From assembly GCF_902459465.1 (NCBI RefSeq), contig NC_047064.1:5420762-5484761 (forward strand): a stretch of DNA of 64,000 nucleotides, in the 5' to 3' direction. The DNA comes from Asterias rubens (taxonomy: Eukaryota > Echinodermata > Asteroidea > Forcipulatida > Asteriidae). The position numbers and the translations under genes were made by a program. The notes under the pieces were generated by a model. That model saw nothing but the letters and a program-made list of their open reading frames with translations. It was not told the DNA's origin and ran no database searches. Each line of letters opens with the position of its first letter. Within the stretch, counting starts at the first letter, position 1. Below are positions 1 through 11,200 of this stretch, piece after piece.

Positions 1-408
1 TGCTGTGTCGCAACACATATTGCCCTTTTCGAAACCACGGCTTCGGCCGGCTCCAGATTCGGCTCAGGCTAGCCTGGAAGCCTTCCCCTTGATTGTTTTG
101 ACAAGTGCGCGTGCTTCGCGTCGTGCTCAGTGCATCAGGACGAGAGACCGGAGCCTGAAGCTGAATCTAAAGCCGAAGTCGTGGTTTCGAAAAGGGTCTA
201 TGCAAGAGTATTTTAAGTAGCATTGCTGAATAATCCTTGTCGTTTGATTGGTGGAACACACGTCACGTGTCATACGTCGGCCCATGATTCGATTCTTCAA
301 TTCACAGAGTCGTTTCCAGATTATTCGTTCATTGCAAGTTTGTCAAAACCAGGCAATTAGGTCTATATTTGGCGTCCACATGGCGTAGAATGTACAACTT
401 TGTAGAAG
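1..408. repeat. 408-bp direct repeat, copy 1
   Basis: This block is repeated at 2169-2576 with only about four mismatches seen by eye. Its first half is itself a foldback: CCCTTTTCGAAACCACGGCT near the start pairs with the complementary stretch ending in TCGTGGTTTCGAAAAGGG near 200. The small open frame inside (5-220) is not a gene, because it runs through the inverted repeat. The left edge of the repeat may lie outside the window. Confidence 0.85.
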
Positions 409-639
409 AGCATTGTGTGAATCATTCAGCATAGTGTGAATCCACAATCGGATGTCAGGTGGCCATCAGAGTTCTTCAAGATTTTTTCGATCTTGTACTC
501 TCGAATTTCTTGAAGGTAAGGAATCTCTCTGTGTATTATACGCTTGGTTATAGATCTTATCTTCTGCATGCTCAATCTTAACAATTTTTTACCACTATCG
601 GATTGTCCTTTTTCAAGGGCTTTCTTCTCGTACAAAACA
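409..639. other. unannotated spacer
   Basis: AT-rich sequence between the direct repeat and a foldback element. I see no exon, RNA gene or repeat in it. Confidence 0.4.
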
Positions 640-1021
640 AAGGAACACGTTGCCTTGGATCGGACGAGTTGGTCTATAAAAAGCGTTTGAAACCGTTTGT
701 TATAAAATGCATATGGTTAGAAAGATGATGTAAAAGTAGAATACAATGATCCACACAAACATGCCTCAAAATTGCACGGTTTTCCTTTCACCTCGTCGAC
801 TAAAACGGGCGGCCATTTATGGGAGTAAAATCTTTGACTCCCATAAATGGCCGACCGTGTTAGTTCGCACAGTAAAAGGAAAACCACGCAATTTCGAAGC
901 AAATTTGTGTGGATCATTGCATTCTACTTTTGCAAATTCTTTTCAATCATATACATTTCATAACAAACGGTTTCAAACACTTTTTTATAAACCAACTCGT
1001 CCAATCCAAGGCAACGTGTTC
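640..1021. mobile_element. Foldback MITE family B, copy 1
   Basis: The left end AAAGGAACACGTTGCCTTGG and right end CCAAGGCAACGTGTTC are inverted copies. The centre is a second inverted repeat around GGGAGTAAAATCTTTGACTCCC flanked by CCATTTATGG-type sequence. No transposase is encoded, so it is non-autonomous. Related copies lie at 18216-18606 and 20693-21088. Confidence 0.85.
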
Positions 1022-2168
1022 ATACTTAATGCTATGACGATTTTTAAGGCGGGGCCAGCGGCAAGGGAGTAGACATGCTACCCCTTCAAAATTGGCGTAC
1101 ACTGCGTGTACATACACACATGGCGCAGTCAAGAATAGAACTGGCAATAAACAAATACATACCCTTAGTGATGTGTCTATTATCTCTACCGGTTTTCTTT
1201 TGAAAACTTCTTGGGAGTGTAAAGCTGGTTAATTAAATTAACCATACGGTGTAGCCTTAATTAGGAGGTTATCAGCATTGGCTCTAAGCAGTTTAGTGAC
1301 GTTTCTAAGGTGGGTTGGGGGGAAAGGGGCTCACCACTGACATGCATGCTCACAGGAACGCTGCTTGAAATATTGACTTTTCGAGATTTACAAAATTCCA
1401 GAGTAAGATTGTTACCATTAAAAGATAAATTCAGTGCATATGCATGTTTATTTATAACACTTGATTTTAGTTACACTGATTTAAAAAAACACTTGCTGTT
1501 GCATTCATGTTAGAGTTTCGCCTTGTCTATAAAGAAGCTTGAGAAATGCAAACGGAAACTAAAGTCTCAAGTTTCCACCTCTAGAAAAAAAGAAAAAAAA
1601 ACGTGGTGCCCCTATAGTCCTACATAAGACTCTTCCTCTGTACACAGATACAGTAACTGTAGTACAATACGAAAGTGTAAGGCCGCTAGGGATAGTGGTG
1701 TCCCATGAGCCCCCTAATTTTGGCATTGGGTTGTTTTTGGCTTGGTGTAACAATATGAAGATAGTTTCAGTAAATGAGTAAAGATCTAGACCAAAAGGTA
1801 AGGAGCATGATGAGAAATGCGGAGAGTAAGAGGACAGGGGATGGGCGGGGGGGGGGGGGGGGTGGCGAAGGGAAGGAAGAAGGGGAGCTATTAACAAGCG
1901 TTACGAAAGTCTGATGCATATTTAAATATGTATGTTTGAGGGCTGTTTTGTTTGTTTGTACGAGTGCCAACAATTCTTTCCTCCTTTCTCATCCCATGGT
2001 ACCTCTGTACTGCCGATAATGTATGGAGGAGGCAACAATAAAAAGGGTAACTAAAAAAAGAAGAAAAAAAAACCCAGATCAGTCTATCGATCTTGTAAAA
2101 TAAATTATTTCCTCCTCGTGTATATATAGCGAAACTGTTGGCAAATATTTCTCATTCGGGAGAGTCCC
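1022..2168. other. intergenic, no gene seen
   Basis: The stretch between the two direct-repeat copies has no recognisable gene. It includes a G mononucleotide run near 1848-1862 and an AATAAA-like motif at 2036. Short open frames translate to low-complexity or repeat-derived sequence and are not supported. Confidence 0.4.
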
Positions 2169-2576
2169 TGCTGTGTCGCAACACATATTGCCCTTTTCGA
2201 AACCACGGCTTCGGCCGGCTCCAGATTCGGCTCAGGCTAGCCTGGAAGCCTTCCCCTTGATTGTTTTGACAAGTGCGCGTGCTTCGCGTCGTGCTCAGTG
2301 CATCAGGACGAGAGACCGGAGCCTGAAGCTGAATCTAAAGCCGAAGTCGTGGTTTCGAAAAGGGCCTATGCAAGAGTATTTTAAGTAGCATTGCTGAATA
2401 ATCCTTGTCGTTTGATTGGTGGAACACACGTCACGTGTCATACGTCGGCCCATGATTCGATTCTTCAATTCACAGAGTCGTTTCCAGAATATTCGTTCAT
2501 TGCAAGTTTGTCAAAACGAGGCAATTAGATCTATATTTGGCGTCCACATGGCGTAGAATGTACAACTTTGTAGAAG
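2169..2576. repeat. 408-bp direct repeat, copy 2
   Basis: Near-identical to 1-408 at an offset of 2168 bases; the match stops abruptly after TTTGTAGAAG. Left flank GGGAGAGTCCC is unique in the window. It starts with TG but I see no CA end, no target-site duplication and no reverse transcriptase between copies, so an LTR reading is not supported. Confidence 0.85.
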
Positions 2577-3440
2577 GGGTTTTTACAGAATGTAGGTGGA
2601 CACTTTTTTAAGTATCTTCTATTGTAATTTATTGTTGTTCGAAAACCTTGAACTGGGGCTCCATATGAGTCAAAAAAAAAAAGAAGAAAAACAAGTGTTG
2701 AATATAATTATTTCGTTTGGGCATCGTATCTTGCATAAAATCATCTGGCTTTTCCTTTTCACCAGGCATCACCTCTTGAAATGGTATCGTTAAGATTTCA
2801 CCGCCAAATTATTCTGCTACAATTTGCTCATATATTCATACAGTATTTGAATATCCTTTTATCTGAATGAATGCTAACACTGAGACTATATAGGCCTTAT
2901 ATCATTTATGTTTTAGAACACAAACACTAGTTAGGTTATTGACGTGAGATAATGTCAGAATTCCAAAAATGTGTAATCTTTGCATTTCTTAATAATACAG
3001 TTTTCGTGCAAAACGTAAATTGCAGGTTCGTAACTGTTTTCAAATCCCAGCTTTTTAAAATTTAAACAAGACAAATTCGAGGTCGAATCTGGAAAAAATC
3101 TAACCGAGGATTATTAGCGATTATTAAATACGAATATTAAAGGCACCGAACACGGAAACGTTTAGTTTCCAGTGCCTTTAATGCCCGTTTTTAGAAAGGA
3201 GTGAGGTGGCAGCGATTTTGTACAGGCTCTCCTGCTTCAGTAGTAAGCTTCACCAACTCACTGAACTTCAGTGAACTTACCAATATTGAATGATAGTCAT
3301 ACGGAAAAAAACCGTGGTGTCGCAATACTGGAAGGTACAGTATTGCGAAACTGTAAATCAAAGAAGGGGATTTCCGTATTAGATAAAAGAAAGCAAATAA
3401 TGGTACATGTCAGTGCATTAACACATAATAGTATGTATGT
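2577..3440. other. intergenic, no gene seen
   Basis: AT-rich sequence without a supportable exon. A small inverted repeat at 3139-3180 (AAAGGCACCGAACAC against CCAGTGCCTTTAA) looks like the two ends of a collapsed family A foldback MITE. Confidence 0.4.
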
Positions 3441-3615
3441 TATGTATAGGAAAGGTAAGGTCAGGACAGGTCAGATGCAGACAATTCAAAATATTCGGGT
3501 CTGCATTATAATACTCAGGGTAGGTTAGGTCAAGTCGGATGCAGTATACTCCGGAATAATCATGTCAAACCCAGGATACTCAGGATCTGTTGGCGTTACA
3601 TGGTAGGCTGTGTGT

Positions 3616-3769
3616 AAAGGCCGGTTTACAGTCGGTCGGGCTATGGTCGCGCGACGGAAATCTTGCGCGCAATCCTAAGACTGAGGCCTAAAAACCGTGT
3701 CTTTTTGTGATCGCGCGTCTAGATTTCCGACGCCCGACCATCGCGCGACCGACTATAACTCGGCCTTAA
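3616..3769. mobile_element. Foldback element with GGTCGCGCGAC arms
   Basis: AAGGCCGGTTTACAGTCGGT on the left is complementary, with few mismatches, to ACCGACTATAACTCGGCCTT on the right. The arms continue through CGGGCTATGGTCGCGCGACGG into a GC-rich loop. It is about 150 bp long, non-coding, and immediately upstream of a SINE-like element. Confidence 0.7.
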
Positions 3770-4164
<395 letters not shown>

Positions 4165-4610
4165 GATGAAAACTTATAAAGCGCACAAATCCACAGAAGT
4201 GCTCATGGCGCTAAAATCCAAACAATAGCATTAATTAGTATACAATAACAACAACAAAAATTGAAATGTAAACCTAAGTTGAGAGAAATCTAGAACATGT
4301 GGTATAGAATACAATAATACAAATGCAATATTTAAGAAAACACTTCCTAAAAGGTAACAAAAACAATAACAATTAAACCATTGAATCAAATGCCTGTTCG
4401 AAGAGATGTGTTTTCAGTTGTTTTTTAAATTGGGTCAAAGAAACGGATGATTTTACTAGTGCAGGCAGTTTGTTCCATAGACGAGGGGCAGCATGTAAAA
4501 AAGATCGGTCTCACCATGAATGTTTGGAAATGGGCTCAATAAGGAGGCTAGAATTATAAGACCGGAGTTTTCGAGGAGGATTGTATGAGCTGAGAAGATC
4601 ATCAATATAT
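4165..4610. repeat. dispersed repeat fragment beside the microsatellite
   Basis: It begins with AACTTATAAAGCGCACAAAT and GTGCTCATGGCGCT, a motif that recurs at 60911-60985 (TTTTATAGAGCGCACATACC, ACTCAAGGCGCTGAG). The part near 4395-4600 has the decayed-coding look of a widespread invertebrate repeat. No intact frame remains. Confidence 0.45.
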
Positions 4611-4749
4611 GCAGGGGGCATTACTGGTGAGCGATTTATACACGAAAAGCAAAGGTTTATACTTAATCCTACTGCTTACTGGTAACCAGTGTAATTCTTT
4701 AAAAATCGGCGTTATATGGCAGCATCCAAAATTATTTATTTATCTATTC

Positions 4750-5490
4750 ACCAGATGGGTCTGGTCTCGGAGGTCAGTTAATGTCAGGTCTGGTCAGATA
4801 CATGTCGGGTCAGATCAGGCCATTAAGGCGAAGTCTGGTCAGTTTATACAGGTCAGCTCAGTCTGGTCTGTTCAAATGGAGTTATACCCGGGTATACATG
4901 ATAGTATAAGGTCAGGGCTGGTTAAATGCAGTACACTAAGTTCTGCTGGATAGGTCAGGTCAGGTCTGGTCAGGTCTGGTCTGGTCTGGTCTGGTCAGAT
5001 GCAGTATACTCGGTTCTGCTGGATGGGTCATACCAGGTCTGGTCAGGTCAGTTCAGGTCAGGTGTGGTCAGATGCAGTATACTCTAGATACACAGGTCTG
5101 CAGTATACTCAAGATAGGTCAAGTAAGGTCAGGTCTGGTATGGTCCAGTCAGGTCAGGTCTGTTGATGTATACACTCGGGTTATAAACTCAGGAAAGTCG
5201 TCTGCAGTTTACTCAGAATGGGTCAGCTTAGGTCAGATGTAGTTTATACTTGATAACCAGATTTGCGTGGTAGATCAGCTCAGGTAAGCTGTAGGTCTGG
5301 TCAGAACTATATGTTTACTCAGAAAAAGTCAGGTTTGATTCAGGATATTCAGATCAACAGGATATGTCAGGTCAGTTATGATTAGTTCTGGTCAGATACA
5401 CGGGTCAGGTTAGGTCAGGTCAGTTCAGGTTGGGTCAATTTAGGTAAGGTCTTGTCGGATGCAAGTCAGTTAAAGTCAGGTCAGTTATTA
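4750..5490. repeat. AGGTCA-rich degenerate minisatellite
   Basis: Dense irregular array of GGTCAGGTC and GGTCTGGTC units, broken by a recurring GATGCAGTATACTC motif (for example near 4997 and 5071). A weaker outlier lies at 3455-3590. AGGTCA is the nuclear-receptor half-site, but the array reads like slippage-derived DNA. No gene adjoins it. Confidence 0.8.
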
Positions 5491-6315
5491 AGGCCGAGTA
5501 AATAAAAAACATGTTTCACGTCCGGGTTTTTCAAAAAAAGGAGGAAGAGGGGCTTTTTTTTAAATTTTTTATTTCAAGATGGCCGCCATTCTTTGTTAAA
5601 ATGTCAAATATCCATTGTTCTTTCTACTGCTGAAATACACAAAACATAAATGAAACAATTTAGTCGAGGCATTCAGACAAGACATTCAGATTGCTTTTGC
5701 TGAGATCATTTAAAATAACCCTATTTAAAAAAAAAAAAAAAAAAAATGATGTGCATACAAAAGTTAAATAAAAAATAAAATAAAAAAGGAAGCGGCCTGT
5801 ACAAAGAAAGCGGGCGGGGACGCGAAACATGTTTTTTTTTTAACTTGGCCTAACATCAGAATGATCAGATACAATCGGTGTAACGTTGTAACAATAAAAA
5901 CACGACAAAACAAAAAATGACTCGTGGTGCTTTTTCCACCAATCAAATAACAAGGATCTATGTGTGAGCTATGTTATAATAATAAAACAAAATACAGTTT
6001 GTTTTGTTAAGTAAAATATTGTGTGCCGCCGCCAGTTATGACCGGGCCGGATGCGTATTTGTTGTACACACCGCGCGCAGTGAGGGGTTTTGTAAACTGT
6101 CAATTCCTGGCTTGAGTAGGAGATTACGCTGCAATCCTTTTTTTAATAAATTCTCGAATGGGGGAGGTGTGTATAACGGCGTTCTTCATGAATATGGAAC
6201 TCAGGCTTCCTTTCCATTTTTGAAAAATACCCCAGGAGGGAATATGTACACGACGGCGTTTGTTAGAAACGTAGTCTCATCTCAAGACAGGAATAGGAAG
6301 TGTTACATTACAAAA
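5491..6315. other. intergenic, no gene seen
   Basis: AT-rich spacer with homopolymer A and T runs near 5548-5556, 5727-5746 and 5830-5840. A 130-codon open frame (6004-6396) overlaps the foldback at 6316 and has no recognisable domain, so it is not called. Confidence 0.35.
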
Positions 6316-6476
6316 CCCGGTCATACTGGCCTCGATAACGATAACGAGAACGAAAACGAGAATGTTAACAATGCACACCCTCGATTGGTTGAATGAGCAA
6401 TTCAACTAATAGAATGCGTTTTCTTTGCGTCGTGATCGTTATCGTTTCCGTTATCGCTGCAGTGTGACTCGGCCTT
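6316..6476. mobile_element. Foldback element with CGATAACG arms, copy 1
   Basis: Left part CTCGATAACGATAACGAGAA pairs with the right part GATCGTTATCGTTTCCGTTATCG, around a core shared with 49788-49959 (CACCCTCGATTGGTTGAATGAGC). Outer ends (CCGGTCATACTGGC, GTGTGACTCGGCC) are also partly inverted. Confidence 0.7.
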
Positions 6477-7195
6477 CATGGGTTATTCTCACCTAACATG
6501 TTTTTTTTTTCAGGATCTTATCCTTCTCATTTACGGATTTTTTGTTCTAGATTTGGGTGGCCTAAATATCGAACCAAATCACAGACACAGACAGGTCAGG
6601 TGTTTGAACCTGCCGCGCCGGTAAGTGTTACGTAAATCCACAAAAAGCAATGTCAACATTTTGCATAATTCCCTTCAGGACAAGAAAAAAACCTCAATTT
6701 ATATGTAATCTTTTGACTCACAAATCGCCCGCAGAGGATTACACACAAACGCGCACCAACTTTATCCTGTTTGCAGTAAAAAATGCAAACAAAGGAATGG
6801 CCCACCAATGCTGGCATTTGCGTTCCATGTCTGCACACGGGGTTTGATAGGCGGAAGTACGTCAAAACTTGTGTTATGATTTTCGAAAAGGACTTCAATT
6901 AAACAACAATTAAATATTATTGATTGTATCACAGTTATAAAGCTACAGGTTGCCCCTTATTTCAGTGTCTGTTTATAAAAGCGGTTGAACATCGTTATTC
7001 ATTGGGCTGTTGTCGTTTCCTTAAAATAACTACGGACAGAAAAGGTTGTAAAATAGTTTGTATTAATATATTAATAAAATCGGGCCAGCCACAAAGAAAT
7101 CGACTAATTTTGTTTGAAATTGCAAAGGGTGGGTGGTTGAAATTTGTCTTACTCTAGACCCCCAAAGACCACTAATAGATTCTTATTTCCTACAG

Positions 7196-7259
7196 TTCCA
7201 GAAAGATCTTATCATCTTCACGGATCTTCTGACGAAGGAGCTATTGAAAGAGCTCACTG
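7196..7259 (+). other. Possible 5' exon upstream of the SNTX-like gene
   Basis: TTATTTCCTACAG is a good acceptor and CACTG followed by GTGAGT is a good donor; the 64-bp segment between them is open in one frame. Joining it to the exon that starts at 8218 would enter the wrong frame, so it would have to be untranslated leader or belong to another transcript. A second candidate (6514-6595) has a similar start, GATCTTATCCTTCTC against GATCTTATCATCTTC. No transcript evidence is available. Confidence 0.3.
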
Positions 7260-7567
7260 GTGAGTTCGAAAACTCTTCTTGAAATCAATTCGAAAAGAAA
7301 GCTAAATTTTGACGGCTAAAAATGTTGATTTTTTCTTTTTTTACAAAACTCATCGACGTCGGCTTTGTACAGACCCACACTTGTTGATTTGCGTTAAAAG
7401 TTTTTGCAAACTAATGATGAAGGTGAGGACATTTTTTTTTCAAATGCCAAATTGCGAAAGACAAGGACCCAATTTAATAGAGCTGCTCATAAGCACAACA
7501 TTGCATTGCATTGTATTACAGTAACTTGATTTCCAGTTGCGCCCAGGCGAATTGAACATCACTTTGT

Positions 7568-7897
7568 TTTAAAGGGAAGGCACACGTTTAGTAATTACTC
7601 AAATCAAATATTAACTCAAAACCTGACTAGGTAACTAGCATTGGAGAGCTGTGGATAGTATAACACATTGTGAGAAACGACTCCCTCTGAAGTAACGTAT
7701 TTTTTTTAGAAAAACGTAATTTCTCACTAAAATAATAAAAGTCAAAGACCAGTGTTCTCACTTGGTGTATCTCAACATATGCATAAAATAACAAAGACTT
7801 CTAGCTAGAAGTCTTTGTTATTTTATGCATATGTTGAGATACACCAAGTGAGAACACTGGTCTTTGACAATTATCAATGGTGTACCTTCCCTTTCAA
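7568..7897. mobile_element. Foldback MITE family A, copy 1, with perfect palindrome
   Basis: Decayed terminal ends (AAAGGGAAGGCACACG and TGTACCTTCCCTTT). The inner part 7741-7868 is a 128-bp perfect palindrome with 64-bp arms meeting at CTAG/CTAG with no spacer. The arms are the GTCAAAGACCAG...TCTCACTTGGTG end segment of the family present twice in opposite orientation. Confidence 0.9.
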
Positions 7898-7939
7898 CCC
7901 ATACACGCTGTTGTTTTATTACGCTGTACTTTCCCAAGC

Positions 7940-8170
7940 TCTGTGAACAAGAAATCACAGGTCTAGTCTATAGTTGGTAAGACACTGCTCTAAAATTGCA
8001 ATGTTCATGGGTTCGAATCCCACCCGAGTATATTATGCCCGTGATTTTTTGTCCCACAGAGCTAGGGAAAGTACTGAGTAGACAGTGCTTACACATATCG
8101 GTGTATATGTTGGGTACAACCAAAATTATTATTCTTAATCCCCATTGCAAATGTCATCTACTAGAATTGA
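7940..8170 (+). mobile_element. tRNA-derived SINE (GTCTAGTTGG type), copy 1
   Basis: The head resembles a tRNA: GTCTAGTCTATAGTTGG as A box and GGGTTCGAATCCCACC as B box. It is followed by a shared body (CACAGAGCTAGGGAAAGTAC, then ATCGGTGTATATG, then CAAATGTCATCTA). Related copies are at 21174-21432 (-), 22255-22465 (+) and 44390-44480 (+). The body beyond the B box excludes an ordinary tRNA gene. It sits just upstream of the SNTX-like coding exon. Confidence 0.75.
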
Positions 8171-8232
8171 ACTTATTGGTGTTTTCTTTATTCTCATGTT
8201 GACTCTATTGTGTGCAGGTCAGTGGTACAGTC

Positions 8233-11200
8233 ATGGAGGAATCACTCTCAGACACACTGGAGATACCAACTCTCGGTAGATTAATGCGCATAGGCACGTT
8301 ATACGACGTACGTAGTGATGAGGCTATCATCAAAGGTATCACGCCCATTAACAAAGAAACCATAGGAGATCAACTGAAAGTAGTCGAACAACAGAAAGGA
8401 TTAAAGCTCACCGTAATTCGGTCAAATTCGTTCGATGACAAATCAATGGCTTTAGGTCTTGACGCTTCCCTTAAGGCAAGTGTTCTGGGGGGATTAGTTA
8501 AGGCTGAGGCGGCTGCAGTATATCTGTATGATCGACAGCCCTTAGATAGTCGCTTTCGACTCACTCTGCATGTCAACACAAGCAATAAGCTTGAATGTTT
8601 GACGCAGAAAGCACTAGAATCCAATCTCAAAGGCAAAGACCCTGACTTGTTTGCAGGAAATGGTAATGCCACTCATGTTGTTAAGTCAATTTTGCATGGG
8701 TCAAACACCTTTATCGTGTTCGATTACTGTGGGGGTGACGAAAAGGAAGATGCTGCAAAAGTACTTACTGACCTAGTGGACAAACTTGCAGCCTATGTCA
8801 AAGAAAATGACAATATTCCTGCCGGTTGGGACCAACACGTTCGGTGGAAGGTTTATAGTGACTTGCCCCTTGAGCGCAACCCGGCAGATGTTGAAGGTGT
8901 TGTTCAATTTCTGTCAGCATTGCCCGAAATGTCTGAGGCGAAAGCCATTCCGATTAAGGTATTTTTATATCCACTAGGCAAGATAGATCCTAGATCTGCT
9001 CGGGTTTGTAGCGCTGTAAGTGACAGTCTCCCTACACAGGCTCAGACTTTCCTGGAAGGTATAGAGGATTGTTTGACGAGAACCCGTGAGATGGCGAACG
9101 ACCCATTGTCCACAAATTTCCCCCAGTTAAAAGAGAAGTTTGAGTTCTTCATAAAGCTACTGACGGAGTACAAATCAAGTTACAAGAAACAGCTAGCACA
9201 CGTATTGTTCCAAATTCGAAGCGGAAGTGACGGCGAGGGGCGCATTAAGGACATGTTCCGGGATGTTGATTCGTCACCATTCAATCTGACGTCACTCGAT
9301 GATTGGGTAAAAAGTAAGCGCAAAGAGTCGAGTGTTGTCCGACTTTACGTCAAGTTTCTCCCAGACGTAGACATCGTGAAGTCTCGTGAGAATCTAGACG
9401 ATATTCTCATTGACCCGGGAATCGAGAACGTGGTTTGCTTTACTTTCCAACTGAAAGGGAAAGAGGAAGGTTACTTGAGGGCGCTGTCCGAGTACATCGC
9501 AGAGAAAAAAGGTGGTTCTTACGAAGATAGCCAATGGTATGACGATACGTCCTTCATGAAAGAGATGAGGCTCAAGGCAAAACTATTTGCTGATTTCTTT
9601 GAGAGCAGAAACCAAGATGACTGCACCAAATTCATTGAGACGGGATTTGAACACTCTTCCGGATCTGCAGAAGGGAAAAGTGGTAGAATCGGCGGAACAG
9701 TGAATCTATTTGAGCAAGGCGAGTTGACTCAAGAAGACTTTCAACCACCAAGTCAGCCTTTGAAGCCACAGTGTGACGTCGTCGATCAACACTCGATAAA
9801 TCTGACATGGACTGAACCGAAGTATGGTATGTCGAATGTTCAAAGATACGTTGTCAAGTACAAGGTGTTTCGTGGTCAGGATGAGCAAACAAGTGACCCT
9901 CAAGAGATGCAAACAAAGAGCCTGGAAACTCAAGTCATGATTGACAACCTAGAACCAAACCAGTCCATACGGTTCCATGTTAGTGCCGTATGCTCGGCAG
10001 GTGTGGGCCCCGAGAGCGAGCGAAGTGCTGTGGCAACAACACTGTCGGCGAAATCGCCTGAGAAACCCGAGTTCCGAAACGTGACTGCTTCCAGTGTCCT
10101 CCTGGAATGGCGACAGCCTGGGAAGATGGGGAAGGATGAAATCGTTGAAAGCTACGTCATACAGTTGATGGGAGCGGGAAACATGACCAAAGAAATCGAT
10201 ATTAACTCGTCCAAGAAAGAGTTCAAAATTAAGAATCTGGAGGCAAATACTACTTACAGATTTCAGGTAGTTGCCTTGTACGAGTCGGGCATCAAGAGTC
10301 CACCTAGTACCACTAGCGATCATTGTACAACTTGTCCAGCAAGCCGGCCAGGAAAACCTGCAGTTAGTGACATCAAATCAACAAGTGTTGTTACCACATG
10401 GACCTATCCTAACACTGTAGGACATGGTGTAGAGCTAGTTGACTACTTCATACAATACCGCAAAGTGATCAATCGCAAGCAGTCTACAAAATCTGAAGAC
10501 GGTGGGTGGGAGAAGTATCTGCTGAAGGAGAAAGGTATCATGGGAGCCAGCCCTCGTTTGATTTCCGGTTTAGATCCAAATACGACCTACCATGCCAGGG
10601 TGTTAGTAGTTTGCAGTGTGAAGAAGGGTAAGGAACCCGAGATGATACCTAGTGACATTAGTGATCATTTCACTACGCTTCCTGCTGGTCCACCAAGTGG
10701 TTTAAGAGCCCAGCAGGTGTCAACATCACAGATCGAAATCAAGTGGACAAAGCCTACTGTCGGCGGTGCTGAAGTGAAGTACTTCAAGGTTGAATACAGC
10801 AGCGACGACGACCCCGGGGTAGTAAGAAAGAAGACAGACGATTCTTCCTGCAAGTTTGTTATCAGAGGAGTCAAATCTGAAACGCGGTACAAGATCAAAG
10901 TTTTGGGCTTTTGTGGGAAAGCGGGGGCAGGTGAAGTAAGCAAGGTGGAGTGTACGACCCGCAAACTCATCAAGGAATATATCATTAAATCGTCAAAAAT
11001 ACTTCAACCTGGTGACCCGAATACCGGAAAACCGACCATCTTGAAGTTGCCTCTTAGGAAGGTGTGTGAGAAGTCCCAGAGTCGTAGTTTCATGTTTGGT
11101 GAAGGATCTAAGATAGACAGAGAGCGCAAAGTGATCATGGTTGTTGGCGTCACAGGTTCAGGAAAAAGCACCCTGATCAACGCAATGGTCAATGACATTT

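Noticed and set aside
1-2576. LTR retrotransposon bounded by the 408-bp repeats
   Set aside because: No reverse transcriptase, primer-binding site, CA end or target duplication seen; the repeat is itself a foldback.
6004-6396. 130-codon open frame on the plus strand
   Set aside because: Its C-terminal third is the arm of a foldback element (poly NDNENEN), and no domain is seen in the rest.
7940-8030. Possible tRNA gene with a clear B box
   Set aside because: The sequence continues into a body shared with three other copies and the acceptor stem does not close well, so it is a SINE head.
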